Positions 26,262 to 33,772 of a stretch of 64,000 nt of DNA are shown here, piece by piece (the first letter of the stretch is position 1; the number at the start of each line of letters is the position of its first letter). Below the pieces are notes generated by a model. It was not told the DNA's origin. It did not search any database and saw only the letters and a list, made by a program, of their open reading frames with translations. The position numbers and the translations under genes were made by a program. Location of the stretch: NCBI GenBank assembly GCA_017643215.1, contig JAEPNV010000002.1, positions 1 through 64,000 on the forward strand, given 5' to 3'. The DNA comes from Roseibium sp. (GTDB taxonomy: Bacteria; Pseudomonadota; Alphaproteobacteria; Rhizobiales; Stappiaceae).

Positions 26262-27296
26262 TCACACAAAAGGGGCTTTCAGACTTACCTCTTTTTCCAG
26301 CCAATCCGGCACCGGCAGGCTCTTGGAGCGCAGGAACACCGGGTTGTAGAGCTTCGACTGATACCGGGTGCCATGGTCGCACAGGATCGTCACGATCGTG
26401 TGTCCCGGTCCCATTTGCCTGGCCAGACGCAGCGCACCGGCCATGTTGATTCCGGAGGATCCGCCGAGCAGCAGGCCCTCGTTTTCCGCCAGATCGTAGA
26501 CGAGCGGCAGCGCTTCCTGATCGGGGATCGACCAGGCATGTTCGACCTCCAGGTCTTCGATGATCGGTGTCACCCGGCCAAGCCCGATGCCCTCGGAAAT
26601 GGAACCGCCATCGCTCGGTTTTGCCTCGCCGGTGGTGAACAGGCTGGTCATGGCTGCACCGAGGGGATCGGCACAGCCGATGACAACACCAGGCTTTTGC
26701 TCTCGCAAGTATGTCGAGACACCTGCCAAGGTGCCGCCGGTCCCGATCGCGCAGATGAACGCATCGACACGGCCGCCGGTCTGGCTCATGATTTCAGGCC
26801 CGGTCGTGATATAATGCGCTTTTCGGTTGTCCAGATTGTTCCATTGGTCGGCGAACAACACACCATTGGGCTCAGTCTTTGCCAGTTGCTCGGCAAGCCG
26901 GCGCGCCACATGCTGATAGTTGTTCGGATCCTTGAAAGGCCGCGCCGGCACCTCGACAAGTTCCGCGCCGCACAGGCGCAGCATGTCCTTTTTCTCCCGG
27001 CTTTGCGTTTCGGGGATGACGATGATGGTCCGGTAGCCGCGGGCGCTTGCGACCAATGCAAGCCCGATCCCGGTGTTTCCCGCTGTGCCTTCCACGATCA
27101 GACCACCCGGTCTGAGGTCTCCGCGCGCCTCGGCCTCCAGAATCATTTGCCGGCCGGCGCGATCCTTCACCGATTGTCCCGGATTCATGAATTCGGCCTT
27201 GCCCAGTATTTCGCAACCGGTTTCTTCAGACAGCGCATTCAGGCGAATCAACGGGGTGTTGCCGATCGCATCGACCACAGAGGAAAACACAGCCAT
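26262..27296 (-). CDS. cysK: Cysteine synthase A
   Basis: A 344-residue PLP enzyme with NTPLIRL at the start, the Schiff-base lysine in NPGQSVKDRAG, the substrate loop EGTAGNTGIG and the phosphate-binding AIGTGGTLAGV. It converts O-acetylserine and sulfide to cysteine. The TAGNTG loop (instead of TSGNTG) is the variant common in alphaproteobacteria. The second ATG, 6 bases inside the longest frame, is used as start; the first is equally possible. Confidence 0.9.
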   Translation of the reverse strand: MAVFSSVVDAIGNTPLIRLNALSEETGCEILGKAEFMNPGQSVKDRAGRQMILEAEARGDLRPGGLIVEGTAGNTGIGLALVASARGYRTIIVIPETQSREKKDMLRLCGAELVEVPARPFKDPNNYQHVARRLAEQLAKTEPNGVLFADQWNNLDNRKAHYITTGPEIMSQTGGRVDAFICAIGTGGTLAGVSTYLREQKPGVVIGCADPLGAAMTSLFTTGEAKPSDGGSISEGIGLGRVTPIIEDLEVEHAWSIPDQEALPLVYDLAENEGLLLGGSSGINMAGALRLARQMGPGHTIVTILCDHGTRYQSKLYNPVFLRSKSLPVPDWLEKEVSLKAPFV

Positions 27297-27472
27297 CAGC
27301 ACGGGTCCTTGAGTTTGCCGCAGGTAGGCTGGCGACGCTAAAGGGCGTTTTCACCCGGATCAAGCGCAACCCGGTGTTCTTCATTCAAAAGCATTGAAAG
27401 TGTTAGTCTGCTTATTCTGATACACGGATGGATCAGAACCAAAAAGACACTAAAATACCGGTATAAAGAATG

Positions 27473-27500
27473 TGATCTGAGTTGGACCGCGCAGCGTAAC
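27473..27500 (+). promoter_or_regulatory. Group-IV sigma-E-like promoter upstream of chrR
   Basis: TGATCT, a 16-base spacer and CGTAAC lie 66 bases before the chrR start. The same TGATCTGA-N14-CGTA arrangement with identical spacing precedes the FAD oxidoreductase gene on the other strand. It resembles, from memory, RpoE-ChrR promoters of Rhodobacter (TGATCC with a CGTAA-type -10). Confidence 0.6.
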
Positions 27501-27565
27501 GGGACTAACTTTGAAAATTCTCCGGCAGGTACGTGCGGTGCTGGCCGATATGCACGAGCAAGACA

Positions 27566-28216
27566 ATGGAACAAAACATCACCGGATTGGATGAGCTGCT
27601 GGCCGGCTACGCCGCTGGCACATTGGCCGCTCCGGCCCATGCGCTGGTCGGCGCGCATCTTGAGATGACTCACCGGAACCACGGGTACGTGGCATCTTTG
27701 GAGGCATTGGCCGGGCAGGCGCTCGAAGACACGGAGCCGGTCGCGCTGTCTGATAGGGAGACGGCGTTGAATTCGATTTTCGACGACCAGACGATCCTTA
27801 TTGAACCTGTCGCCGAAAGTGCTGAAGCGGGTGCTGCTGCGCCTCCGTCCAGCCTCCGTTCGATCGTTGGCAAGTCGATGGAAGAGCTGCCGTGGAAATC
27901 GCTTCTGCCAGGTGTGCGTGAATGCAAGTTCGGCGAGATCGACGGCTGCAACGTGAGCCTGCTCTGGGTGCGCGGCGGACGCGCCATGCCGTCCCATACT
28001 CACCACGGAACCGAGTTGACCCTGGTTCTGAAAGGTGGATTTTCCGATGCGGACGGCCACTATGCGCGCGGCGACATCGCGTTTGCCGACGACAACGTGG
28101 ATCACCGGCCGATCGCCGACGAAGGTGAGGACTGCATTTGTTTTGCGGTCACGGAGGGCCGGCTTCAACTGACCGGGATCGTCGGGCGGTTTATCGCGCC
28201 GTTTGTCCGCACCTAG
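27566..28216 (+). CDS. chrR: ChrR-family cupin anti-sigma factor with degenerate zinc anti-sigma domain
   Basis: A 216-residue ChrR homologue. The C-terminal cupin keeps its metal ligands (H144, H146, E150, H180 in SHTHHGTE and DHRP). In the N-terminal anti-sigma domain the helix DELLAGYAAGTL is present. The ligands known in Rhodobacter ChrR as His6, His31, Cys35 and Cys38 correspond to Thr6, His31, Thr35 and Asn38, in HLEMTHRNH, so the H-x3-C-x2-C motif is broken. Nearby His36 and His39 might substitute. ChrR normally sequesters RpoE until singlet oxygen is sensed. No sigma gene precedes it, which is unusual. Confidence 0.85.
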   Translation: MEQNITGLDELLAGYAAGTLAAPAHALVGAHLEMTHRNHGYVASLEALAGQALEDTEPVALSDRETALNSIFDDQTILIEPVAESAEAGAAAPPSSLRSIVGKSMEELPWKSLLPGVRECKFGEIDGCNVSLLWVRGGRAMPSHTHHGTELTLVLKGGFSDADGHYARGDIAFADDNVDHRPIADEGEDCICFAVTEGRLQLTGIVGRFIAPFVRT

Positions 28217-28272
28217 CCAATCTGAACCTGTAGGGGCAGCCGTATACCGGTGAGACCCATCAGGAGGCTTTC

Positions 28273-29076
28273 TTGTCAAAACACTATGTTGCGCAGCCAG
28301 ATCATGGCTGCGCCTGGGTGACCGGGGCCAGTTCCGGCATTGGGCGCGAGCTTGCGCTGGCATTTGCAAAATCCGGCTGGACAGTGGCGGTAACGGCACG
28401 GTCCGAAGATGCGCTCGCCAGTCTGCGGGACGCGGCCGCATCCTCCGCTGGCCGGATCGTTCCGCTGGCCGGAGATGTCTCCGACAATGAGCTGATGGCC
28501 GCGCATGCACAAAGCATCGCCGAAACACTTGGCCCGGTCAGCCTGCTTGTCGCCAACGCCGGTGTTTACTATCCGCAGGACGGCCTTGAGGGCGACCTGG
28601 CGCAATGGCATGCGTCATTTGCGGTGAATTTGAACGGGACGGTGAATGTCCTGCTTCCGGTGATTTCGCAAATGAAAGCGGCGGGGCGCGGACAGGTCGC
28701 AATCGTTGCGTCCGTGGCCGGCTATAGCGGTTTGCCCACATCTGCCGCCTATGGCGCGACAAAGGCGGGCCTGATCAACATGGCCGAATCGTTGAAGTTC
28801 GATCTCGACCGTGCCGGAATCCGTATTCAGATCGTCAATCCCGGCTTTGTCGACACCCCAGCGACGAAGTCCAATCCGTTTCCAATGCCTCATCTGATGA
28901 GCCCGGAGGATGCCGTGTCCGCCATATTGAAAGGGCTGGCTCATCCGTCAAAGTTCGAGATTGCCTTTCCCGGCCCGTTTGTGCGTCAGCTCAAGTTTTT
29001 GCGGCTGTTGCCGTACCGGTTCTATTTTCCACTGGTGGCGCGGGCGACGGGATGGGCGAAAAAAGGCCCGGCCTGA
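28273..29076 (+). CDS. Short-chain dehydrogenase/reductase
   Basis: A 267-residue classical SDR with TGASSGIG near residue 18, NAG, the catalytic Ser and Y-G-A-T-K-A-G motif (AAYGATKAGL) and NPGFVDTP. The last 50 residues are hydrophobic/basic and may lie on the membrane. The start codon is TTG, supported by a perfect AGGAGG five bases upstream. It follows chrR by 56 bases, matching the SDR gene found in RpoE-ChrR regulons of photosynthetic relatives. Substrate unknown. Confidence 0.85.
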   Translation: MSKHYVAQPDHGCAWVTGASSGIGRELALAFAKSGWTVAVTARSEDALASLRDAAASSAGRIVPLAGDVSDNELMAAHAQSIAETLGPVSLLVANAGVYYPQDGLEGDLAQWHASFAVNLNGTVNVLLPVISQMKAAGRGQVAIVASVAGYSGLPTSAAYGATKAGLINMAESLKFDLDRAGIRIQIVNPGFVDTPATKSNPFPMPHLMSPEDAVSAILKGLAHPSKFEIAFPGPFVRQLKFLRLLPYRFYFPLVARATGWAKKGPA

Positions 29077-29108
29077 CACTGCGGGACTTGTCTGGCAGGG
29101 CAGGCCGC

Positions 29109-30338
29109 TCAGCCGGACTTGACATAGACGAGCTGGCGCACGTCGATGTTGCCGGCCCGAAATCCCGCCTCGCAGTAATGCAGGTAAAACTCCCACAGGC
29201 GTTTGAACCGGTCGTCGAACCCAAGCGGGCGAATGCGCGGCCAGGCGTCCCAAAACCGTGAGCGCCACTCCGCGAGCGTGCGGGCGTAGTCCTGACCAAA
29301 GATCTTCTGCGCCGTCATGTTGAGGCCGAGGGACTTGCCGATTTCGGCCAACTTGGCCGGCGGCGGCAACATGCCGCCCGGGAAAATGTGCCGCTGGATG
29401 AAGTCGGTGCCGCGCCGATAGTCCTCGAACATATAGTCCTGGATCGTGATGATCTGAAGTCCAGCCCGCCCGCCGGGTTTCAAGCAGCCGGACAGCTTCT
29501 GGAAATAGGTCGGCCAATAGCGCTCTCCGACCGCTTCAAACATTTCGATGGAGGCAATCCGGTCGTAGGTGCCCCGTTCGTCTCGATAATCCTGGAAGCA
29601 CACGTCGACCTTTTCGTTGAGGCCGGCCTTGAAGATCCGCTCGCGTGCAAAGTCGTATTGCTCTTGCGAGATGGTCAGTGCCTTCACGTTGGCGCCAACT
29701 TCCTTGCCGACGAATTCGGCAAAGCCGCCCCAGCCACATCCGATCTCCAGAACCGAGTGGTCCGGCCGGATATCGGTTTCGCGGACCAGCGAGGCGTATT
29801 TCAACGCCTGAGCCGCCTCAAGCGATTGGGTCCGCTCGTCAAAGATAGCGGAGGAATAGGTCATCGTTTCGTCGAGCCACTCCCGGTAGAAGGCGTTGCC
29901 GAGGTCATAGTGGGCGGAAATGTTGCGCCGGGACCCGCGTTTGGTGTTGGCGTTGAGCCAGTGGCGGATCGACAGCAGAACGCGCATCACCGGCCGGCCT
30001 TTGAGCGCCTCCAATGTGGCGTCGCGATTGATGCAAAACAGTTCCAGGAACGTCGTCACGTCGGGCGAAGACCAATAGCCCGCCATATAGGCTTCGCCGA
30101 CACCAACGTCACCGCCCTGAACCACCATGCGGACAAAGCGCATGTCGTGGACATCCAAAACGGCATCCGGTCCAGGCTCCTGGCCTTCGACGATGAAGAT
30201 GCGTCCATCGGGCAACGTCACCTGTAAGGAGCCGTATTGCAGGGACAGGAGCAGATTGAACCCCATCCGTGTCATGCGGGGCAGACCGGCGAGCGCCTGC
30301 CGGGCGTTGTCCTTTCGCAAAATGACGGGCGCAATCAT
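29109..30338 (-). CDS. cfa: Cyclopropane-fatty-acyl-phospholipid synthase
   Basis: A 409-residue enzyme. The SAM-binding motif VLEIGCGWGGFAEFV sits in the middle. ISAHYDLGNAFYREWLDETMTYSSAIF and FIQRHIFPGGMLPP are family signatures. It adds a methylene group from SAM across lipid double bonds at the membrane. In Rhodobacter a cfa-like gene is part of the RpoE response to singlet oxygen, consistent with its place at the end of the FAD-DUF1365-cfa unit. The stop lies 32 bases from the convergent SDR stop. Confidence 0.92.
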   Translation of the reverse strand: MIAPVILRKDNARQALAGLPRMTRMGFNLLLSLQYGSLQVTLPDGRIFIVEGQEPGPDAVLDVHDMRFVRMVVQGGDVGVGEAYMAGYWSSPDVTTFLELFCINRDATLEALKGRPVMRVLLSIRHWLNANTKRGSRRNISAHYDLGNAFYREWLDETMTYSSAIFDERTQSLEAAQALKYASLVRETDIRPDHSVLEIGCGWGGFAEFVGKEVGANVKALTISQEQYDFARERIFKAGLNEKVDVCFQDYRDERGTYDRIASIEMFEAVGERYWPTYFQKLSGCLKPGGRAGLQIITIQDYMFEDYRRGTDFIQRHIFPGGMLPPPAKLAEIGKSLGLNMTAQKIFGQDYARTLAEWRSRFWDAWPRIRPLGFDDRFKRLWEFYLHYCEAGFRAGNIDVRQLVYVKSG

Positions 30339-30350
30339 CTTTAACCTCAC

Positions 30351-31205
30351 TCAAACAAGCTGCGACGAACCGGCTGCGGGCCGGGCATCGCCGGATCGCG
30401 ATTTGCGTATAAAACCGGCTTTCGGCCGAGGATGAAAGCGTACACGCTTGCGCCAGATTTTAAAGGCTTCCCAGTGAATTGCGGCCATGACCTTGAGCGT
30501 CATGAAGGGGATCTTCATACACAGCCGGCAAAGCACCGCCGTGGTCAAGGGACGGTGCTCGCCGCTGAACGTGGCCGACAGAAGCGGCCCTTCGCCGTCC
30601 GTCTCAAGAATGCGAACGCGCACTGCGCGCCCCGGCGGCAGGAGGCGGAAATGGTAGTGCTGGTCCATGTCGATGAACGGGGAGACATAAAACTCCTTCG
30701 CCTGGTCCTGGCGGAGGCCGGCATCGCTCAACTGGCCCGGGCGGACCGGGGCGACATAGGTGTGGAGGCCGCCAAACGTATTACGGACTTCATAAACGAC
30801 CGCGGTCAGAGCGCCTGACGCATCATAAGCGTAATAAACGCTGAGCGGATTGAACACATATCCAAGGATACGCGGATATGCGAGTAGGAGGACGCGCGCC
30901 GGGCGCGCCACGCCCTTGTCCTGCAACAGCCGGTCGACATGCCCCCTGAGATCTTCACCCGTTCGCGGGCCGTGGTCGCGCGGGTAAAATGATACAAGAT
31001 TGAAGCGGCCGACGGAGAAGAACCGGCTTTGCGCCCCGGCATCGTTCAGCCGGTCGAGATCAACAAGCGCGCAGAACACGTTGTAGCTGAACCGGTGTGC
31101 CTTCGGTTTCATGCGCTGATGCATGACCTTGCCAGCGTAAAGCACGGCGGCCGCGTCCGGCGCCGCCGCGTTGTTTGCCATTGTTGTGGTCTTTTGTCCG
31201 ATCAT
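30351..31205 (-). CDS. DUF1365 family protein
   Basis: A 284-residue member of DUF1365: YAGKVMHQRMKPKAHRFSYNVFCALVDLD at the N-terminus and PRILGYVFNPLSVYY, with EVRNTFGGLHTY further on. The function is not established, but it is nearly always encoded between a FAD amine-oxidase-like gene and a cfa-like gene, suggesting joint modification of membrane fatty acids. The ATG at 31205 overlaps the upstream stop as ATGA. Confidence 0.88.
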   Translation of the reverse strand: MIGQKTTTMANNAAAPDAAAVLYAGKVMHQRMKPKAHRFSYNVFCALVDLDRLNDAGAQSRFFSVGRFNLVSFYPRDHGPRTGEDLRGHVDRLLQDKGVARPARVLLLAYPRILGYVFNPLSVYYAYDASGALTAVVYEVRNTFGGLHTYVAPVRPGQLSDAGLRQDQAKEFYVSPFIDMDQHYHFRLLPPGRAVRVRILETDGEGPLLSATFSGEHRPLTTAVLCRLCMKIPFMTLKVMAAIHWEAFKIWRKRVRFHPRPKAGFIRKSRSGDARPAAGSSQLV

Positions 31206-32500
31206 TCCGCTGCTTCCAGGATGGCCTCCGCTGCGGGCGCCACATCCCAAGGCACAGTGCCGCCAAGGGCGCGGGCCACGGCCAGGCCGGAGGCGATCCC
31301 GTCCTCATGAAACCCGTTGGCCGCCCAGGCGCCGCAATACCACGTGTTGTTGACGCCCTGGATGATATCGAGCCGGCGTTTGGCGTCGAGGGCGGCGGCA
31401 TCGAATTGCGGATGATCATAGGTAAAGCGCGCAAACGTGCGGTCGGCCGCCGGCGGTGTTTTCGGGTTCAACGTCACGAAGATCGGTTTGGACCGGTCAA
31501 TGTTCTGAAGCCGGTTCATCCAGTAGCTGACGGTTACGTCGTCCTCGGGCGTGTTGCCGACGTCGGCCATGAAGTTCCAGGACGACCAGACCCGCTTGCG
31601 TTTCGGCATCAACCTCTCATCGCGGTGCAGATAGACATCGTTTGGCCGGTAACGCATCGCGCTCAAAAGCGCGCGCTCTTGCGGGCTCGGGTCATCCAGC
31701 ATGGCCAGGCTCTGATCGGTGTGGCTCGCCAGAATGATCTGATCGAACGTGTCGGTCTCGCCGGAACTGTCGGTGACGTGGACGATCCCGTTTTCGCGTC
31801 GGACACCGACCACTTGCGCGCCCAGCCGGATATGGCCCGAAAGGGGGGCCAGCAGCTTTGCGACATAGTTGCGGCTGCCGCCGGAGACTGTCCGCCACAA
31901 TGGGCGGTCAGTATGTATCAGCCGGTGATTGTCGAAAAATGCAATGAAGCTTTCGGCCGGATAATCCCGCATCTGGTTCAACGGTGTGGACCAGATCGCC
32001 GCGCCCATGGCCAAAAGATAGTCGTTCACGAAGGCCTCGGAATAGCCTTCCGTTTCCAGATATTCCCCGAGCGACCGGCCGTAGAGCCGCCCGCTGGTCA
32101 AATCGGTAGGGGCCTTTTTGTTGAACTTGAAGATTTCCCGGAGCATGCGCAAAAACCGCGGGGAGGCGATGTTCCGGCGCTGTGCGAACACGGTATTGAG
32201 CGACGTTCCCGCCCATTCCATCCGGCCGTTGTTGCCTGAAAATCCGAAGCTCATGTCGCTTGCTTCGGTTTTCACATTCAAATGATCGAGAAGAGCGGTG
32301 AAATTGGGATAGTTGAGTTCGTTGTAGACGATGAAGCCGGTGTCCACGCTCATTGGGCTGCCGTCGTAGTCGATATCGACCGTCGCGCTGTGTCCCCCGG
32401 GCCGGAGCCGCTTTTCATACAAAACAACCTGATGCTTTTCGCTGAGGGCCCAAGCTGCGCTGTTTCCGGCAATGCCGGCGCCGATAACGGCAATCCGCAT
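31202..32500 (-). CDS. FAD-dependent oxidoreductase (amine-oxidase-like) of the CFA/DUF1365 unit
   Basis: A 432-residue protein with an N-terminal FAD-binding motif MRIAVIGAGIAGNSAAWALS and RPGGHSATVDID. VDTGFIVYNELNYPNFTALL is the signature of the oxidoreductase associated with DUF1365 and CFA genes. It probably oxidises or desaturates lipid acyl groups, but the reaction is not proven. It heads the leftward three-gene unit behind a sigma-E-like promoter at 32586-32613. Confidence 0.88.
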   Translation of the reverse strand: MRIAVIGAGIAGNSAAWALSEKHQVVLYEKRLRPGGHSATVDIDYDGSPMSVDTGFIVYNELNYPNFTALLDHLNVKTEASDMSFGFSGNNGRMEWAGTSLNTVFAQRRNIASPRFLRMLREIFKFNKKAPTDLTSGRLYGRSLGEYLETEGYSEAFVNDYLLAMGAAIWSTPLNQMRDYPAESFIAFFDNHRLIHTDRPLWRTVSGGSRNYVAKLLAPLSGHIRLGAQVVGVRRENGIVHVTDSSGETDTFDQIILASHTDQSLAMLDDPSPQERALLSAMRYRPNDVYLHRDERLMPKRKRVWSSWNFMADVGNTPEDDVTVSYWMNRLQNIDRSKPIFVTLNPKTPPAADRTFARFTYDHPQFDAAALDAKRRLDIIQGVNNTWYCGAWAANGFHEDGIASGLAVARALGGTVPWDVAPAAEAILEAAE

Positions 32501-32585
32501 GGCGTGTCCTTTGTTGCTGTTTTTTACCGTTGGCAGGGCAATGCGCGGCCGGGACGCCGGTACCGGCTTTGCGGTTCATGTTCGC

Positions 32586-32613
32586 GGTACGCCCAAAGCG
32601 CGGCGTCAGATCA
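32586..32613 (-). promoter_or_regulatory. Group-IV sigma-E-like promoter upstream of the FAD-DUF1365-cfa unit
   Basis: On the minus strand TGATCT (32613-32608), 16 bases, then CGTACC (32591-32586). The first eight bases and the spacing are identical to the element upstream of chrR. It lies about 85 bases before the start codon. Confidence 0.6.
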
Positions 32614-32645
32614 GTATTTGATTTCGAGTAATGCTTGATTTGTAA

Positions 32646-32683
32646 GAAAAAAAGCGGCCTCCATACCGCAGGCCGCTTTTTCT
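32646..32683 (-). terminator. Rho-independent terminator of the 32.7-33.3 kb gene
   Basis: AAAGCGGCCT and AGGCCGCTTT flank a 9-base loop and A/T runs border the stem on both sides. On the minus strand the stem is followed by seven T's, directly after the stop of the secreted hypothetical gene. Confidence 0.85.
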
Positions 32684-32706
32684 GAGCAATTATGTACACC
32701 CGCCTT

Positions 32707-33291
32707 TTAGGCGTGCAACGTGTCAACCAACCAATTCCACGCGACTTGAACGCGATTGACCGCCGCTTCGAAGAAACCGAGAATGCCGGACCACACGGCC
32801 TCACCGAATGCCGCCACGTTCAACAAGGCGGATGTCTCAATCGGTTTTTCGGTCGTTTCGATGAACTCCACCGACGTCGCCGTTTCGCCCTCATGCATCA
32901 CGCGCCGGGTAACGACCAACGGTGCGTCGCTTACAACGCGGGACTCATCAATCTTGGCAACCGCCGTTTCGGGATCGATCGAGCGCACCACAACGGCGCG
33001 GCCATCGGGCAACAGGTGTGTCTCGTTGGTGTTGACCTCGGAGCCGTAAATGACTTCGCCGTAAGCGTCGATCAGTTCGACCCAGATCGTCTGCCTGCCA
33101 TTGAGCGTCACTTCGCCGACCCAGATGCTGAGATCGCTCGCCAACGGGTCGGTTTGCTCAACCGACGCCGATGCGACCGTGACGGCAAGGCTGTCTTCCG
33201 GCAACGTGATGGTTTCTTGCGGCAGGCCGGCGGCAGCGGCCGGCGCTGTTGCCAAGCCGGCAAGGACGGCAAACACAGCCGCGGCTTTCAT
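32707..33291 (-). CDS. Secreted hypothetical protein
   Basis: A 194-residue protein with a signal peptide (MKAAAVFAVLAGLATAPAAAA) and a beta-rich mature part (LSIWVGEVTLNGRQTIWVELIDAYGEVIYGSEVN). It has a hydrophobic C-terminal helix (FGEAVWSGILGFFEAAV). No cysteines in the mature part. Family not recognised. It is a single-gene unit ending in a strong terminator. The second in-frame ATG is used because it begins directly at the signal peptide. Confidence 0.6.
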   Translation of the reverse strand: MKAAAVFAVLAGLATAPAAAAGLPQETITLPEDSLAVTVASASVEQTDPLASDLSIWVGEVTLNGRQTIWVELIDAYGEVIYGSEVNTNETHLLPDGRAVVVRSIDPETAVAKIDESRVVSDAPLVVTRRVMHEGETATSVEFIETTEKPIETSALLNVAAFGEAVWSGILGFFEAAVNRVQVAWNWLVDTLHA

Positions 33292-33772
33292 TGTCTGGTG
33301 CATTTTACGCCTCCCAAGGCCAATACCACCAAAGACCGCAGGCCGAAGAGTAGAGCGTTGCGTTTTCGCCTTATGCCCGGGTGAACCTCATGGCCACGGT
33401 TTCGCCATTATTACACCATAATCCCGCCGAGAAGTGTAATTTGGATCACAAATCCACGTGATTTTGGTAACTCTTCATTAATATATGGGTGTCGCCTGTT
33501 GGATTTGCGAGAGGCCGGGCGGCTATCACGCCGTTGTCTATTGGCAAAATAGCTTACCAACCCGGTCACATTTTTCGTGATCGAAAAGTGACTTTAGGGA
33601 AATCGGGCGCCTGGCTCCGGCGCCGAAGTGCTTGGTGTGAGATTTGCGTGCTCTGAAACCGACAGCATCGTGCCCCCGCGCCTGCCAATCAGGACAGGCG
33701 AACCCTGCGTAAGGTCGCACGCTGAAGCGGCCCGCCAATCTCTTTTGAAAACGCGGCTTTCGGCCGACGGTG
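33292..33772. other. Gene-free stretch
   Basis: Contains the promoter region of the secreted hypothetical gene. Around 33470-33490 it is AT-rich (TTCATTAATATATGG). Open frames crossing it show no family features. No RNA or repeat recognised. Confidence 0.4.

Noticed and set aside
25869..27341. 490-codon plus-strand open frame opposite cls/cysK
   Set aside because: Shadow frame; both cls and cysK on the minus strand have full catalytic motifs.
27481..27595. Short frame LTLKILRQVRAVLADMHEQDN before chrR as the tail of a lost sigma factor
   Set aside because: The resemblance to an ECF sigma C-terminus is too weak and the frame is blocked by a stop just upstream, within the promoter-like element.
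27338..28528. 396-codon minus-strand open frame over chrR
   Set aside because: It is a GC-rich shadow of the ChrR and SDR genes, with no family features.
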